DNA of 64,000 nt, from assembly GCA_000421065.1 (NCBI GenBank), contig ATWD01000001.1, positions 1,976,001 to 2,040,000 of the forward strand, written 5' to 3'. How positions within the stretch are numbered: the stretch's first letter is position 1; each line of letters opens with the position of its first letter. The stretch is from Acidobacteriaceae bacterium TAA 166. GTDB taxonomy: Bacteria; Acidobacteriota; Terriglobia; Terriglobales; Acidobacteriaceae. This document shows, piece after piece, positions 25,015 to 34,528 of this stretch. The notes under the pieces were generated by a model, which worked only from the letters and a program-made list of their open reading frames with translations, was not told the origin of the DNA and searched no databases. A program made the position numbers and the translations under genes.

Positions 25015-25923
25015 ATGAGCTTTGACATCATCATTCCGTTTCTCAGACCGATCGAGCAGTTGCTCCAATCGAAGACCATCTCCGAGATCATGGTGAATCC
25101 TGACAATACAGTATGGGTGGAGGAGCGAGGCGAGGTTCGCCAGATACCCGACGTGCAGTTCGAAGACGGGGCTTTACTGACCGGACTCGAAGTGATTGCC
25201 AACCGGTTCGGAAAGAAGCTGGACGCGGACTCTCCAATTCTTAACCTTCGACTCCCTGATGGCAGCCGCATGGCCGCCATGATCTCACCTGTGGTCAATC
25301 CCAGACCCTTGGTCACGGTGAGAAAGTTCACCAGTCGTGATTACACCTTGTCCGACCTGATACGCACAGAGATGCTCACAGCGGAACAGGGCGAATTGCT
25401 CACGAGCGCTGTCCGAAACGGAGAGAACATTCTCATTGCCGGTGGGACGGGCAGTGGGAAATCAACGTTGCTAGGCGTATTGGCGGATGCTATTCCGGAA
25501 CACGAACGTATCCTGCTCATCGAAGACACCGCAGAGTTGCACATCCGTAAGCCGCACATTGTCTCAACGGAATCTCAGACCGATACTCATCGCAGCAATA
25601 TCACCTTCGATGATTTGTTGAAAGCAGTGCTCAGGCATCGGCCTGACCGCATCATTGTTGGAGAGGTGCGCGGCCCCGAGGCGCGGACATTGCTCGACGC
25701 AATGAATACCGGGCATCGCGGTACGCTGGCTACGATCCATGCAAGCAGCGCCGATGAAGCGGTACGGCGTTTGGCAAGCCTGGCGATCCGAAGTGCCGCC
25801 AACCTTCAGTTAAACGTGGCTAAAGAAGACGCGGAGCGTTCTCTTGATCTGATCGTGTACATCAGCAGGAAGGAAGGTCGACGGCGGATCGAGGAGGTGG
25901 CTCGCGTCGGCAGGTCTGTTTAG
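25015..25923 (+). CDS. trbB: TrbB/VirB11-type secretion ATPase
   Basis: The complete 302-residue ATPase has Walker A GGTGSGKST at 143-151, an Asp box (RILLIEDTAELHI), Walker B and TrwD-like motifs (RPDRIIVGEVRGPEA) and the His box (MNTGHRGTLATIHAS). VirB11 proteins are hexameric motors at the base of type IV secretion systems. It is the only intact core transfer gene in the window: the relaxase, VirB4 and VirB6-10 homologues are absent. It lies 179 bp after the coupling-protein fragment. Confidence 0.9.
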   Translation: MSFDIIIPFLRPIEQLLQSKTISEIMVNPDNTVWVEERGEVRQIPDVQFEDGALLTGLEVIANRFGKKLDADSPILNLRLPDGSRMAAMISPVVNPRPLVTVRKFTSRDYTLSDLIRTEMLTAEQGELLTSAVRNGENILIAGGTGSGKSTLLGVLADAIPEHERILLIEDTAELHIRKPHIVSTESQTDTHRSNITFDDLLKAVLRHRPDRIIVGEVRGPEARTLLDAMNTGHRGTLATIHASSADEAVRRLASLAIRSAANLQLNVAKEDAERSLDLIVYISRKEGRRRIEEVARVGRSV

Positions 25924-25992
25924 AGTGATCGGAACAGAACGGCTCGTATCCACGCTTGGGATCCTTCCTGAACAAACGCGAAAAGATCACAA

Positions 25993-26030
25993 ACTCTCGA
26001 AATCCGGTGAACTCTCAGGATTTCGAGAGT
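25993..26030 (+). terminator. Hairpin after trbB
   Basis: ACTCTCGAAATCC (25993-26005) and GGATTTCGAGAGT (26018-26030) form a perfect 13-bp stem with a 12-nt loop, 69 bp after the trbB stop. No strong T run follows, so it may be a weak terminator or an RNA-stabilising hairpin. Confidence 0.55.
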
Positions 26031-26670
26031 CAATCAGCATAGTTACTTCTTTATTTTCAATCGAATAGCAATGGCAGACCAGTTGCTAAAGCTCATTGTC
26101 GTGTGTTGTTCCGTTCAACACCGATTTGATGAAGCCAGATCCTTTCCCCACAGGGTATGAAAGCAACGCTGTCTCGGCACGTAGTCAAGGAGACACCCTC
26201 CGCTTCTCCCAATCGAAGGATCTGCAGGGGGTCCGTCGATGAGTAAGTGCGAAAGCAGGCTGGCGATTGTCGGAGGCCATCCCAACCCTAGCGGGCAACC
26301 AAGGAATCTCAGGATAGGCCGACCTTCGGCTCTGCTAAACATCGCGAGCCGAAACAGGCCCCACCGCCGCGATCTCGGATCAGGGGGCACGCGTAGCCGC
26401 GTTGCCTCACGAGCGCATTTTTCGCATCGACTGAGAGCCGAACACATTCAACGTGATCAGCATTCCAACACAACGTAGGTCAACCCTGAGCCGAGATGTC
26501 CACGCTTCAACCGGGCATTTCCTGACGTCCGTGGATAGTGGCGTTCGAGAAGCTTCATCCGCAGACGCCCCGTTACCGCCCAAATCATCAGGGGACGTGA
26601 AAATCCCATCAACCTGGGAACGCCACATTGCAGCGAGTTGCTCATGCGTTCCTTTACAAGGTGGATGTTC
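26031..26670. other. Intergenic region between trbB and the LysR gene
   Basis: About 640 bp with no supported gene. Frames of 60-110 codons exist on both strands but have shadow-like composition (runs of Ser, Arg and Cys). It may be a scar of lost transfer genes. Confidence 0.4.
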
Positions 26671-27591
26671 ATGCAGAACAAGTATCCGCTCGAAATCAAC
26701 ATACTGGTCGTTGTCATTGCTCAGGAAGGAAACTTCATCAGGGCCTCCAGAAAACTCGGTGTCACGCCGCCTTCACTCACCCGCAAGGTATTAGCTCTCG
26801 AGAAGGGTATCGGCGTGAAGCTATTCGATCGCTCGACACGAGAAGTTCAACTCACCACGGCCGGAAGACTGTTTGTGCAGGAGTCTTCGATCGCCATTCT
26901 CCACGCCGAACGCGCATGGGACCTGGCTCGTTTTCAAGCCAGGATAGAGCTGGGTCCATACCGCATCGGATACTCCCCCTATACACACAGTGCTTTCCTG
27001 CCACTCCTCAATGGAATCAAGCCCTCGCATGTTTCTACCGAGGAACAGCCTGCGATCGTTCTGGAAACGGCAAACACCCTTGAGCTTGTCGAGAGGGTGC
27101 TCCGAGGGAAATTACATGCCGCATTAGGAGTCGGTCCGATTTCCGATCAAGATCTGTGGGTTCAGCGAGTGGGCCGGGAAGGCTTCTCAGTCTGCTTACC
27201 CCGGAACCATCGTCTCGCCCAGAAATCCGGGCTGACCGCTCTTGATCTCGACCGGGAGATGGTCTTCTGGATGCCGCGGTCTCTGCAGCCACGTTTTTAT
27301 GCGCGGGTCATGAAGTACATCGCCAGCCTGGGCATTCAACCTCTATTCAAAGAGGTCAAGAGCGAAGCACACGCGCTCGAATTCGCGGCTCATGGCTTTG
27401 GAATCGCATTGCTCCCCAGATCAACTTCTCACATCAGCCATGCGGGCACGGTATTCCGCCCACTCACCGACCGATATCTGGCAATCGAGACCGTGCTGTT
27501 TATGCGGCATGACCAGAGGTACGGAGACCTGAAGAACCTGGTAGACGAACTCTTCACCCGATTACTCGCTCTAAAAATCGAAATTAACTGA
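26671..27591 (+). CDS. LysR-family transcriptional regulator
   Basis: The 306-residue protein has an N-terminal winged helix (INILVVVIAQEGNFIRASRK, LGVTPPSLTRKVLALEKGI) and a LysR substrate-binding domain with ELGPYRIGYSPYT and FAAHGFGIALLPRS. The effector is unknown. The ATG at 26671 was preferred for its AAGGTGG site 7 bp upstream. Unlike most LysR genes it has no divergent neighbour; the downstream lipoprotein gene may be a target. Its place behind trbB suggests it belongs to the element's accessory genes. Confidence 0.85.
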   Translation: MQNKYPLEINILVVVIAQEGNFIRASRKLGVTPPSLTRKVLALEKGIGVKLFDRSTREVQLTTAGRLFVQESSIAILHAERAWDLARFQARIELGPYRIGYSPYTHSAFLPLLNGIKPSHVSTEEQPAIVLETANTLELVERVLRGKLHAALGVGPISDQDLWVQRVGREGFSVCLPRNHRLAQKSGLTALDLDREMVFWMPRSLQPRFYARVMKYIASLGIQPLFKEVKSEAHALEFAAHGFGIALLPRSTSHISHAGTVFRPLTDRYLAIETVLFMRHDQRYGDLKNLVDELFTRLLALKIEIN

Positions 27592-27646
27592 GCACCTTGA
27601 CGACTGTACATCCTTGTTTGGTGCTTCAGCTATGAGGATACAAATC

Positions 27647-28267
27647 ATGCGCAGATCGCTTTATCCAGTTATCGTCGGGCTTCTGCTGTTCACAGGCTGC
27701 AGAAGCAACCAAAAGCCAAGTGAAACGAGCCTTGAAAACGCCATTAACCGATACCTTCAGAGTCGAGGGCAAACCTGCACTTGGCTTGGGGAACCGTTTC
27801 CAATCAATGTATCCGCAGCCCAACAGAAGCTGACCTTTGGCATCGCTGCCCAGATGGCTGTCCTGGAGAAAGCCGGACTGGTGCAGTCATTGGACACCGA
27901 GACCAATCTCCCTGGCATCTTCGGCGGGATGACTCGCCAGCATGTCCGGCGTTACGAACCCACCACTGATGGCAAGCGTTATCTCCGGCAAACACAGGCA
28001 GTCCTCACGCAATCGGCTGGATTCTGCTACGGATCGAAGACCGTCGACTCAATCGTCAAATGGACCGAACCTACCAGCGACCAACCCGCTACTCAGACGG
28101 AAGTCACCTACACATACAAACTCTCCGATCTCGCGCCCTGGGCCGAACGACCAGACATTCAGAGCCAATTCGGGAATATTCGGACGACTGTTGGCGGCAG
28201 CTCGAAGTTGAACGAAACGATCACACTTCAGCTAACCAACAAAGGCTGGGAGGCGCCTGGTCACTAA
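27647..28267 (+). CDS. Putative lipoprotein
   Basis: The 206-residue product begins with a lipoprotein signal (MRRSLYPVIVGLLLFTGC), with C18 the lipidation site. The mature part is hydrophilic and mixed alpha/beta (INRYLQSRGQTCTW, RRYEPTTDGKRYLRQT). It will be anchored in the periplasm or outer membrane; function unknown. Such small lipoproteins are frequent in conjugative elements. The ATG at 27647 has GAGGA 9 bp upstream. No relation to known entry-exclusion proteins could be shown. Confidence 0.65.
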   Translation: MRRSLYPVIVGLLLFTGCRSNQKPSETSLENAINRYLQSRGQTCTWLGEPFPINVSAAQQKLTFGIAAQMAVLEKAGLVQSLDTETNLPGIFGGMTRQHVRRYEPTTDGKRYLRQTQAVLTQSAGFCYGSKTVDSIVKWTEPTSDQPATQTEVTYTYKLSDLAPWAERPDIQSQFGNIRTTVGGSSKLNETITLQLTNKGWEAPGH

Positions 28268-28554
28268 ACGATTCTGCCATCACCCCACGGATCCATTGCT
28301 GCGTAAGGAAGGTCGCCCACATTTCTTCGTTTGTTTGTGCTCCCGCTTCAGGCGTGCGTTTTGCAGAGCCGGAAGGACCCGTCAAGGCTCTTCGCTAACG
28401 CTTCGACCGCCATGCGGCGCTCTGCGGCCCTGACTGAACCCTCCGGCCCTGCCGGTTGCTGAGAGCTATGAAGCGGGAGCACAAAACGAAAGAAATTTTG
28501 AGTTGGAGGGCACTCGTCTCATGCAAGCAAATTCCGATCAGGAGAATCGACACA

Positions 28555-29004
28555 ATGAAATCCAAAGCCGCACTTGTCTTTGAAGGCGATGCCGTCCTCG
28601 AATTACTTACACATGCCCGCACGGCACCCAAACACGTTTCACCGTATGGGTTAACCGCCGACCCCGGCCCCGGTCTCATGCTCGTCAAGGACGATGGCAT
28701 CTACCTCATGTCGAATGGGGAACCGGGACTACCAGGCACTGATACCGTGAACAGGGTGGTCTATGCGCGAGGCTACGAAGCCTTACCTATCGATGCCCCG
28801 GTAGAAGAGCGCATGATCCGTTATGACAAGGTCAAAGACGCCGTCGGAGGAGACGACTTCGCGGAATTCCTGCAGGCAGGAAGCTTCGAGAAGTTAACAG
28901 CGGACGGGACGGTGAGAATCGAACTGACCGCCAGCAAAATGACCATTTGCATCATCGGTGGCAAGCCTAACCAACGAACCGGCACACCGCCGACGTCAAA
29001 GTGA
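28555..29004 (+). CDS. DUF3085-like protein
   Basis: The 149-residue protein contains HARTAPKHVSPYG, then DPGPGLMLVKDDGIYLMSNG, the conserved block I associate with DUF3085, a family of unknown function met in plasmids and mobile elements. It has no membrane helix or signal. AGGAGA lies 8 bp before the ATG at 28555; the longer frame from 28456 is not supported. It is the last gene assignable to the mobile element before the chromosomal-looking sigma-54 regulator. Confidence 0.6.
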   Translation: MKSKAALVFEGDAVLELLTHARTAPKHVSPYGLTADPGPGLMLVKDDGIYLMSNGEPGLPGTDTVNRVVYARGYEALPIDAPVEERMIRYDKVKDAVGGDDFAEFLQAGSFEKLTADGTVRIELTASKMTICIIGGKPNQRTGTPPTSK

Positions 29005-29115
29005 TCGTCGGCTATCACTGCTGGCATGTAAGCCGTGGAGCTTCGCAAGAGGGGCTCCGCGGCTTTCCTTCATTGATCGCACATGCACCGCGACGGAATG
29101 AGTAAACTTTGAAGC

Positions 29116-31380
29116 TCAGTCCGAGAGCGCCTTGAATTTTAGGACGTCGATCTTCAATGCCTGCATCCGAGCGGATAGTGTTGAAGGTGGCAGCCCAAGA
29201 AACGCTGCAGCGCCCGATGCGCCGGCTACCCGCCCGCGGCTCTCAGCCAAAGCATGCTCGATCAGGCTCCTCTCATACTGATCCATCTTTTCCTTCAGCG
29301 TGCCCGTACCCGGCTCCGTGGAGCTTTCAACTCCAAACAGCAGTTCCTCATCGATAACCAGATCTTCGCCTGGCGAGATGATGACCGATGTATCGATAAC
29401 GTTCCGCAGTTCCCGGATGTTCCCAGGCCAACTGTACGCCAGCAGCATCTCCATCGCCCTCTTCTCGATGTTCCGTATACGCTTGCCGTGCCGCGCTGCC
29501 GAGACCTCTACAAAGTGCTGTACCAGGTGAGGAATATCGCCCTTGCGTTCGCGTAGCGCCGGGACCTCGATCGGAAACCCGCTGAGTCGAAAAAACAGAT
29601 CCCGGCGAAACTCCCCCTTTTGCATACTCGAATGTAAGTCTCGATTGGTAGCAACGACGATTCTTACATCGGAGCGAATCGGCTTCGTTCCGCCGAGTCG
29701 TTCGAAGGTATGCTCCTCAAGCACACGCAGGAGCATAGCCTGCGTCTCGAGCGGGAGCTCCCCGATTTCGTCCAAGAAGAGCGTGCCTCCCGAGGCCAAT
29801 TCAAACTGACCTAGGCGTTGGCGGTCCGCTCCTGTGAATGCTCCTCGCTCATGACCGAAGAGTTCGGAGGCCATCAGCGTCGCAGGAAAGGCTGCGCAGT
29901 TGATCGCCCGGAACGGCATTTGTGCTCGTTTGGAATTCTCATGGATAGCCTGCGCAATCAGTTCCTTGCCGGTGCCGGTTTCGCCTGTAATCAGCACCGT
30001 AACGTCAGTCGATGCAACCTGCTCAACTTTGCTAAGCGTGCGGCGAAGCGCTGGAGATTCCCCGACGATCTTCTCAAATCTGGCACGTTGAATATCGGCG
30101 ATTTCGGTCTGCAATGCGAGATTGCGTTCCTGTAACGAGATGTTCTCGTGCTGCAGCTTCTCCTGAAGAGTTCTATTTTCATCAAGAAGTCTTCGATTGT
30201 CTTCGAGAGACTCTGTCAACTTTGCCTCGGCGGCCTTCCGCTCCGAAATGTCTTGGGCTACAAATGCTCGGAGTATGAGATCACCGGGTTTTGCAGAGGG
30301 GATTGTGAACGACGTGCAGTGAAGATGGATGGCTCGGCCGGTGACAGCACCTTTGTAAATCATTTCTACGTGGAGATGACCTTGCTCGCACTGCAACAAA
30401 ATTGCTCGCGTGCTGCTCTCTCCTTCATGCCCAAATCGCTCAGGGAGATCGATATGGCTCAACTCATCGCCAGAACTAAGACCCAGCAATCGGCGGCCAG
30501 CCGTGTTGATAAATGTCAGCCTCCCTGTTTCATCCGTGACCGCCACTAAGTCAGGACTGTGTTCCACGAGCGCGGTGAGCATCTGGCGCTCCGCTTCACG
30601 GGCATTGCGTTCAGTGTTATCGAGGATAAAACCTACTAATCCACGATAATGCCCCAGACCATCCTGCAAGGGTGTCATCCAGATAGTCGCAGAAAACTGA
30701 GTACCATCGCGCCGCACTCGAAGCGCTTCATGTTCGACCACTCGCTGGCCTGATCGAAGGACGTCCTCTTGTCTTCTCCATGCGTCTCGCTCTTCTTTCG
30801 GCAGAGGGGCGGACATTCCCAGCAGTTCACCGGGGTCGTAGCCTATCATCTTTTCGTATTCAGGATTGCAGCGCTCTACGATACGGTCGAGACCAAATAA
30901 GGCTATTCCGAATGGGGCGGCGTCAAGAATCGTTTTATATTCCGTGTTTATCCGTGTGAGTTCACGTGTTCTAGTTTGTACGGATCTCTCAAGCTCCTGG
31001 CCATTGCGCCGCAGAATAGTTTCCAGTTGATGGCGTGACTCGGCGAACGCTTGGACCCACCAAGCGAAAACAAAGTAGAGACACAAGGTGGGAGCATCGT
31101 AGAACACGATTCGCACCCAGCTATGCTCAAATTCCAGAAAGTTGCTAAACAAGCAAACCGTTGAGAGAAGGAATGCGAGGAGCCCTGGGCCTCTCTGGCC
31201 GTACCAGAAACTTACAGCTATTGCGGTGAGATAAATCAAAATGACAGGATCACGTACGGAAAAATGCTGCAGCACAGAAACGATCAGGAAGGCAGCCCCG
31301 ACACAGGCAGGCGGAATCACGTACCGAACGCCATCTCGCGCAATTAAGGACCTTCTTATCCAAGCGGTGAATCGCAACAT
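29116..31380 (-). CDS. Membrane-bound PAS sensor / sigma-54-dependent activator
   Basis: A 754-residue protein with several membrane segments at the start (DUF4118-like, within about residues 20-110), two PAS domains and a coiled coil. An AAA+ domain follows with Walker A GETGTGKEL, the sigma-54 contact loop GAFTGA, Walker B LFLDEIGELPL and the R-finger region; a Fis-type helix-turn-helix ends the protein (AAAFLGLPPSTLSARMQALK). It should open promoters with sigma-54 in response to a signal sensed at the membrane or by PAS. A membrane-anchored one-component activator of this type is uncommon. The ATG at 31380 is preceded by GGGAGCGG. Its target operon is not evident. Confidence 0.88.
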   Translation of the reverse strand: MLRFTAWIRRSLIARDGVRYVIPPACVGAAFLIVSVLQHFSVRDPVILIYLTAIAVSFWYGQRGPGLLAFLLSTVCLFSNFLEFEHSWVRIVFYDAPTLCLYFVFAWWVQAFAESRHQLETILRRNGQELERSVQTRTRELTRINTEYKTILDAAPFGIALFGLDRIVERCNPEYEKMIGYDPGELLGMSAPLPKEERDAWRRQEDVLRSGQRVVEHEALRVRRDGTQFSATIWMTPLQDGLGHYRGLVGFILDNTERNAREAERQMLTALVEHSPDLVAVTDETGRLTFINTAGRRLLGLSSGDELSHIDLPERFGHEGESSTRAILLQCEQGHLHVEMIYKGAVTGRAIHLHCTSFTIPSAKPGDLILRAFVAQDISERKAAEAKLTESLEDNRRLLDENRTLQEKLQHENISLQERNLALQTEIADIQRARFEKIVGESPALRRTLSKVEQVASTDVTVLITGETGTGKELIAQAIHENSKRAQMPFRAINCAAFPATLMASELFGHERGAFTGADRQRLGQFELASGGTLFLDEIGELPLETQAMLLRVLEEHTFERLGGTKPIRSDVRIVVATNRDLHSSMQKGEFRRDLFFRLSGFPIEVPALRERKGDIPHLVQHFVEVSAARHGKRIRNIEKRAMEMLLAYSWPGNIRELRNVIDTSVIISPGEDLVIDEELLFGVESSTEPGTGTLKEKMDQYERSLIEHALAESRGRVAGASGAAAFLGLPPSTLSARMQALKIDVLKFKALSD

Positions 31381-31563
31381 AAGGCCGCTCCCGTGAATGC
31401 ACGGTAACCAAATCTGCCCCGCACCCACAGATATTCATCTCCTGGGAGTGAGGATGGGGCTAGATATTAGCAACCGTGTGATCAATCATCTGCCAGCGCA
31501 AAATCGCCTCTCGTTTCGATCTGTGAACTCTGATTAAGCGCGACTGAATGTCGACATGCAACG

Positions 31564-32558
31564 TCACTGCAAGCGCGTATCGTCCAGATTCGGTCGATAG
31601 GATGCGAGGTCCGTCGTTCGCATAAGCTTCTCCTGTGCCCGATTGCGATATTCGGTTGGCGAAATTCCATACGCGGCCTTGAATCGGCGGCTGAAATGAG
31701 CGAAATCGGAGAATCCGCTTCGGGAAGCAATATCGCTGATCGTAAGAGCACCAAGGCACGGGTTGTTCAGATCCTGTTCACTGTTTCGCAATCGGCATTC
31801 CCATATACACTCACTTGGTGTCCGTCTCATGTCTTGAAAGATGTGCTGCAAATATCTAAGACTGATTCCCAGCGACTCCGCAACCATCTGAGAAGTCAGC
31901 GTTTGGATTCGTGAATGATTCAGAATGAATTGCTCCGCGCGATAGAGAAGCGCATTCCGCGCCCAGTTCGGATGGTCGAGCTTCATCGATGATTGTTCGG
32001 CGAGAGTCGTCATGACCAGAGAAATCGCAGTTTGGGATAGCTGCGAAGCCGTGGACGAGGATACCTGATTCAGAACCTGGTCGATGCTTTTGAGAAAGGA
32101 CACTAAGAGTCCCCCCACCGGAGTCCGCTTGGTGAGCTCCACGGTGGTGAATCGTTCCGTAGGTCCGAGCGACTCGAGAACGATCTCCTTGGAATATGCA
32201 GAACGAGCTGATCGAACTCAGTCTGTAGAGAAAGAGTCAGAGGGCGGGTCGAATCGAAGCACATAATCTCGCCCGGATTGAGCAAGAGTTCTCGGCCATC
32301 CTGAGTTTGAACCGAAGATCCCGTCAACTGTGCTATCAGTACAAGGTCGTTTTGATGTGAGTTTCGTAGATGCTTCTCAGTTCTCTCATAGCGATGCGGA
32401 ACACTCTGGATTCTTGCAACTCGAAGATCTGACATTCGCGTTACAGCAAGGTCTGCCGTGAACTTCGGATCGATCTTGGAACACTCTCCCTGCAACAGAT
32501 GAGCGAGGATCACCTCATGCCAGTAAGCAATATCGTCGACATGGATGGTCTCAGTCAT
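31564..32558 (-). pseudogene. AraC-family regulator broken by a one-base frameshift
   Basis: Two overlapping minus-strand frames make one AraC protein. The upstream frame (32558 to about 32190) gives the AraC-binding-like sensor domain, ending sensibly at EFDQLVLHIP. The downstream frame continues with KEIVLESLGPTERFTTVELT and runs into the helix-turn-helix (MVAESLGISLRYLQHIF and ISDIASRSGFSDFAHFSRRF). The switch lies at about 32188-32193, where one base is missing (reading CCAAGGAG for CCxAAGGAG). The gene is either inactivated or this is a sequencing error; the C-terminal half has its own possible start at 32142. Confidence 0.75.
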
Positions 32559-32682
32559 GCTGTATCGTGCTTACCTGCAAAACAGTTCCTAGAACGCGCT
32601 AAAGTGTGCCTCAGTCATTGCCATGTGGTCACACCTAAATCGTTCTCCATAATCACTTTAGGCTTCTCTATCCGTATTCTGA

Positions 32683-33708
32683 ATGCTTGAAAATCCATAC
32701 AACATGCGCGATAGTACAGAAATGGCGACAGACCCTTTTTCCGAGTTCCTCGAACTGGCCGATGCTCGTTCCGTCTTATCCGGAGGTTTTACAGCTGGAG
32801 GCGAATGGGCGCTGCGCTTTCCCGCGCCTGGGAAGATCAAATTCTTCGGAGTAGCGACGGGGCACTGTTGGCTCAGAATGGATGGCGAGACGGTAACTGA
32901 ACATTTGGAGCAAGGCGAGGCCATGCTCCTGTCTGGCCGGCGAGGCTTTGTTGTCGGTGATGGCTTCGACCCTACCCCTCTCCGCCTCGAGGATGTGTTT
33001 CCGCCAGAGGGGGGGACAATCGAGAAAGTCGGAACCTCTGACGAAACTTTCGTGGTGGGCGGCCACGTTCTGCTAGACAAGGTACACGGCCCTCTCATCT
33101 CGGACATCCTTCCGGAGGTCATGATTGTTCGTGCGGCGTCTCCGCGAGCGTCAACGATCCAATGGCTCTTACGGGAGCTCGTTCGCGAGCGGCTGGATTC
33201 TCAGCCGGGATACAGCGCAGCAGTTACACAGATCACGCAACTCATGTTGGTTCAAATGCTGCGGCATTACCTGGAGGAGGCAGATGCAAATTCTCTTGGT
33301 TTGCTGCGTGTGATCCGGGACCAAAAGCTGGCGCCCGCGTTACAAGCCATGCACGCCGCGCCGGGTAAGCAATGGCATCTGGATGATCTCGCCCGCATCG
33401 CCGCCATGTCGCGAACGGGTTTCGCAGAAAGGTTCAAAGCCGCTGCCGGAACGGGGCCACTAACTTATCTCACCGAATGGCGTATGTGCTTAGCGGAGAG
33501 AGCGCTTCGCGACAAAGATGTGAAGGTCGCTGACTTGGCAAACTCCCTCGGATATAACTCTGAAAGCGCCTTCAGTAATGCATTCAAACGCGTTCGAGGT
33601 TCAGCTCCGAGGTTATATCGAGTGGCCCAACAATCCCCAGCCGTGCCAACGGACCTGCCGTGGAGCGCAGACGATGAGCACAATACTCTTGTAGAAACTC
33701 ATTCTTGA
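32683..33708 (+). CDS. AraC-family transcriptional regulator with cupin domain
   Basis: The 341-residue protein has an N-terminal cupin-type sensor domain of the cupin_6 AraC group (GFTAGGEWALRFPAPGKIKF, LEQGEAMLLSGRRGFVVGDG) and two C-terminal helix-turn-helix units (HLDDLARIAAMSRTGFAERF, VADLANSLGYNSESAFSNAF). The group typically regulates genes for redox enzymes or small transporters next to them. The downstream 192-residue membrane protein is the likely target. Starts at 32704 or 32722 are also possible. Confidence 0.85.
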   Translation: MLENPYNMRDSTEMATDPFSEFLELADARSVLSGGFTAGGEWALRFPAPGKIKFFGVATGHCWLRMDGETVTEHLEQGEAMLLSGRRGFVVGDGFDPTPLRLEDVFPPEGGTIEKVGTSDETFVVGGHVLLDKVHGPLISDILPEVMIVRAASPRASTIQWLLRELVRERLDSQPGYSAAVTQITQLMLVQMLRHYLEEADANSLGLLRVIRDQKLAPALQAMHAAPGKQWHLDDLARIAAMSRTGFAERFKAAAGTGPLTYLTEWRMCLAERALRDKDVKVADLANSLGYNSESAFSNAFKRVRGSAPRLYRVAQQSPAVPTDLPWSADDEHNTLVETHS

Positions 33709-33763
33709 TTTCTGTTTCCCTTCCTTGGGCCGTATCGTCGCCCCTTGGAGATCTGGATTTCTG

Positions 33764-34342
33764 ATGCTCGAAGTACAAAAGCGAGCAGCCATTGCTGCTG
33801 CACCGACTATTGTTGCTCTAAGCCTCATTGGCGGAAATATTGGCCTTTTGAGTAGGCACGGTCTCCACCCGAATATGGAAACGGCCGTGGGATTCCTATG
33901 GATAGCAGCGGATTACGCCTTGCGCCAGAAGATGCGTCATCCAGTCGCCGCACCGCGTCTCAATGCGGCTGGCGTGATCCTCGGGAGTGTTCTACTTTCG
34001 ATGAGCGGCATACATGCGCATTCTGTTGACTGGCACCGCGTTCGAACTCCATTCGGCTACATTCCTGCGTCGGCCATAATCGGCTTTCAACACGAATTGC
34101 GCAATGCTGGTGCCAGACTCGCCAAGTCCCCTAAGTTGTTTGAGAGATTATGTGCTGAAATCGTGGGGCATCCGTATAGTCTTGCGGCTGTCATGAATGC
34201 CTACGGGGTTTTGGAACTTATTCGCAGCGCTCTTGGCACGCACGATATGGGGTTGCTGGCCATCAGCGCTGCATATGGCGTTGCGACCATCGCCCTTCCA
34301 TTCCTCGATGCTGGATCACTTGCTCTTAAAGAACGGACATAG
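33764..34342 (+). CDS. Unknown membrane protein
   Basis: The product (192 residues from the ATG at 33764) contains hydrophobic segments near the N-terminus (AAIAAAPTIVALSLIGGNIG), at LNAAGVILGSVLLSMSG and at GLLAISAAYGVATIALPFL. No family was recognised. It follows the AraC gene by 55 bp on the same strand and is probably regulated by it. The longer frame from 33725 is not favoured by a ribosome-binding site. Confidence 0.5.
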   Translation: MLEVQKRAAIAAAPTIVALSLIGGNIGLLSRHGLHPNMETAVGFLWIAADYALRQKMRHPVAAPRLNAAGVILGSVLLSMSGIHAHSVDWHRVRTPFGYIPASAIIGFQHELRNAGARLAKSPKLFERLCAEIVGHPYSLAAVMNAYGVLELIRSALGTHDMGLLAISAAYGVATIALPFLDAGSLALKERT

Positions 34343-34444
34343 CCGTGAGAAACTGGCGATCCTCCGGCGCTTCTATTCCGAGCGATACGACACAAGCGAT
34401 TTCGAAACAACAGCCAGGTGTTAATCGCCGCAGGGGTCTTATAC

Positions 34445-34461
34445 ATACAAACGTATAATGG
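34445..34461 (+). promoter_or_regulatory. Regulon motif, copy 1 (fumC)
   Basis: ATACAAACGTATAATGG, 67 bp before the fumC ATG and pointing at it. The embedded TATAAT could serve as a -10 box. Six related copies occur in this region. Confidence 0.7.
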
Positions 34462-34528
34462 CGGCCCACGAATCATCTCCCTAGAATTGCGGCTATGTCC
34501 ATTGCCGTGACTCTAACAGGAGAGTGAT

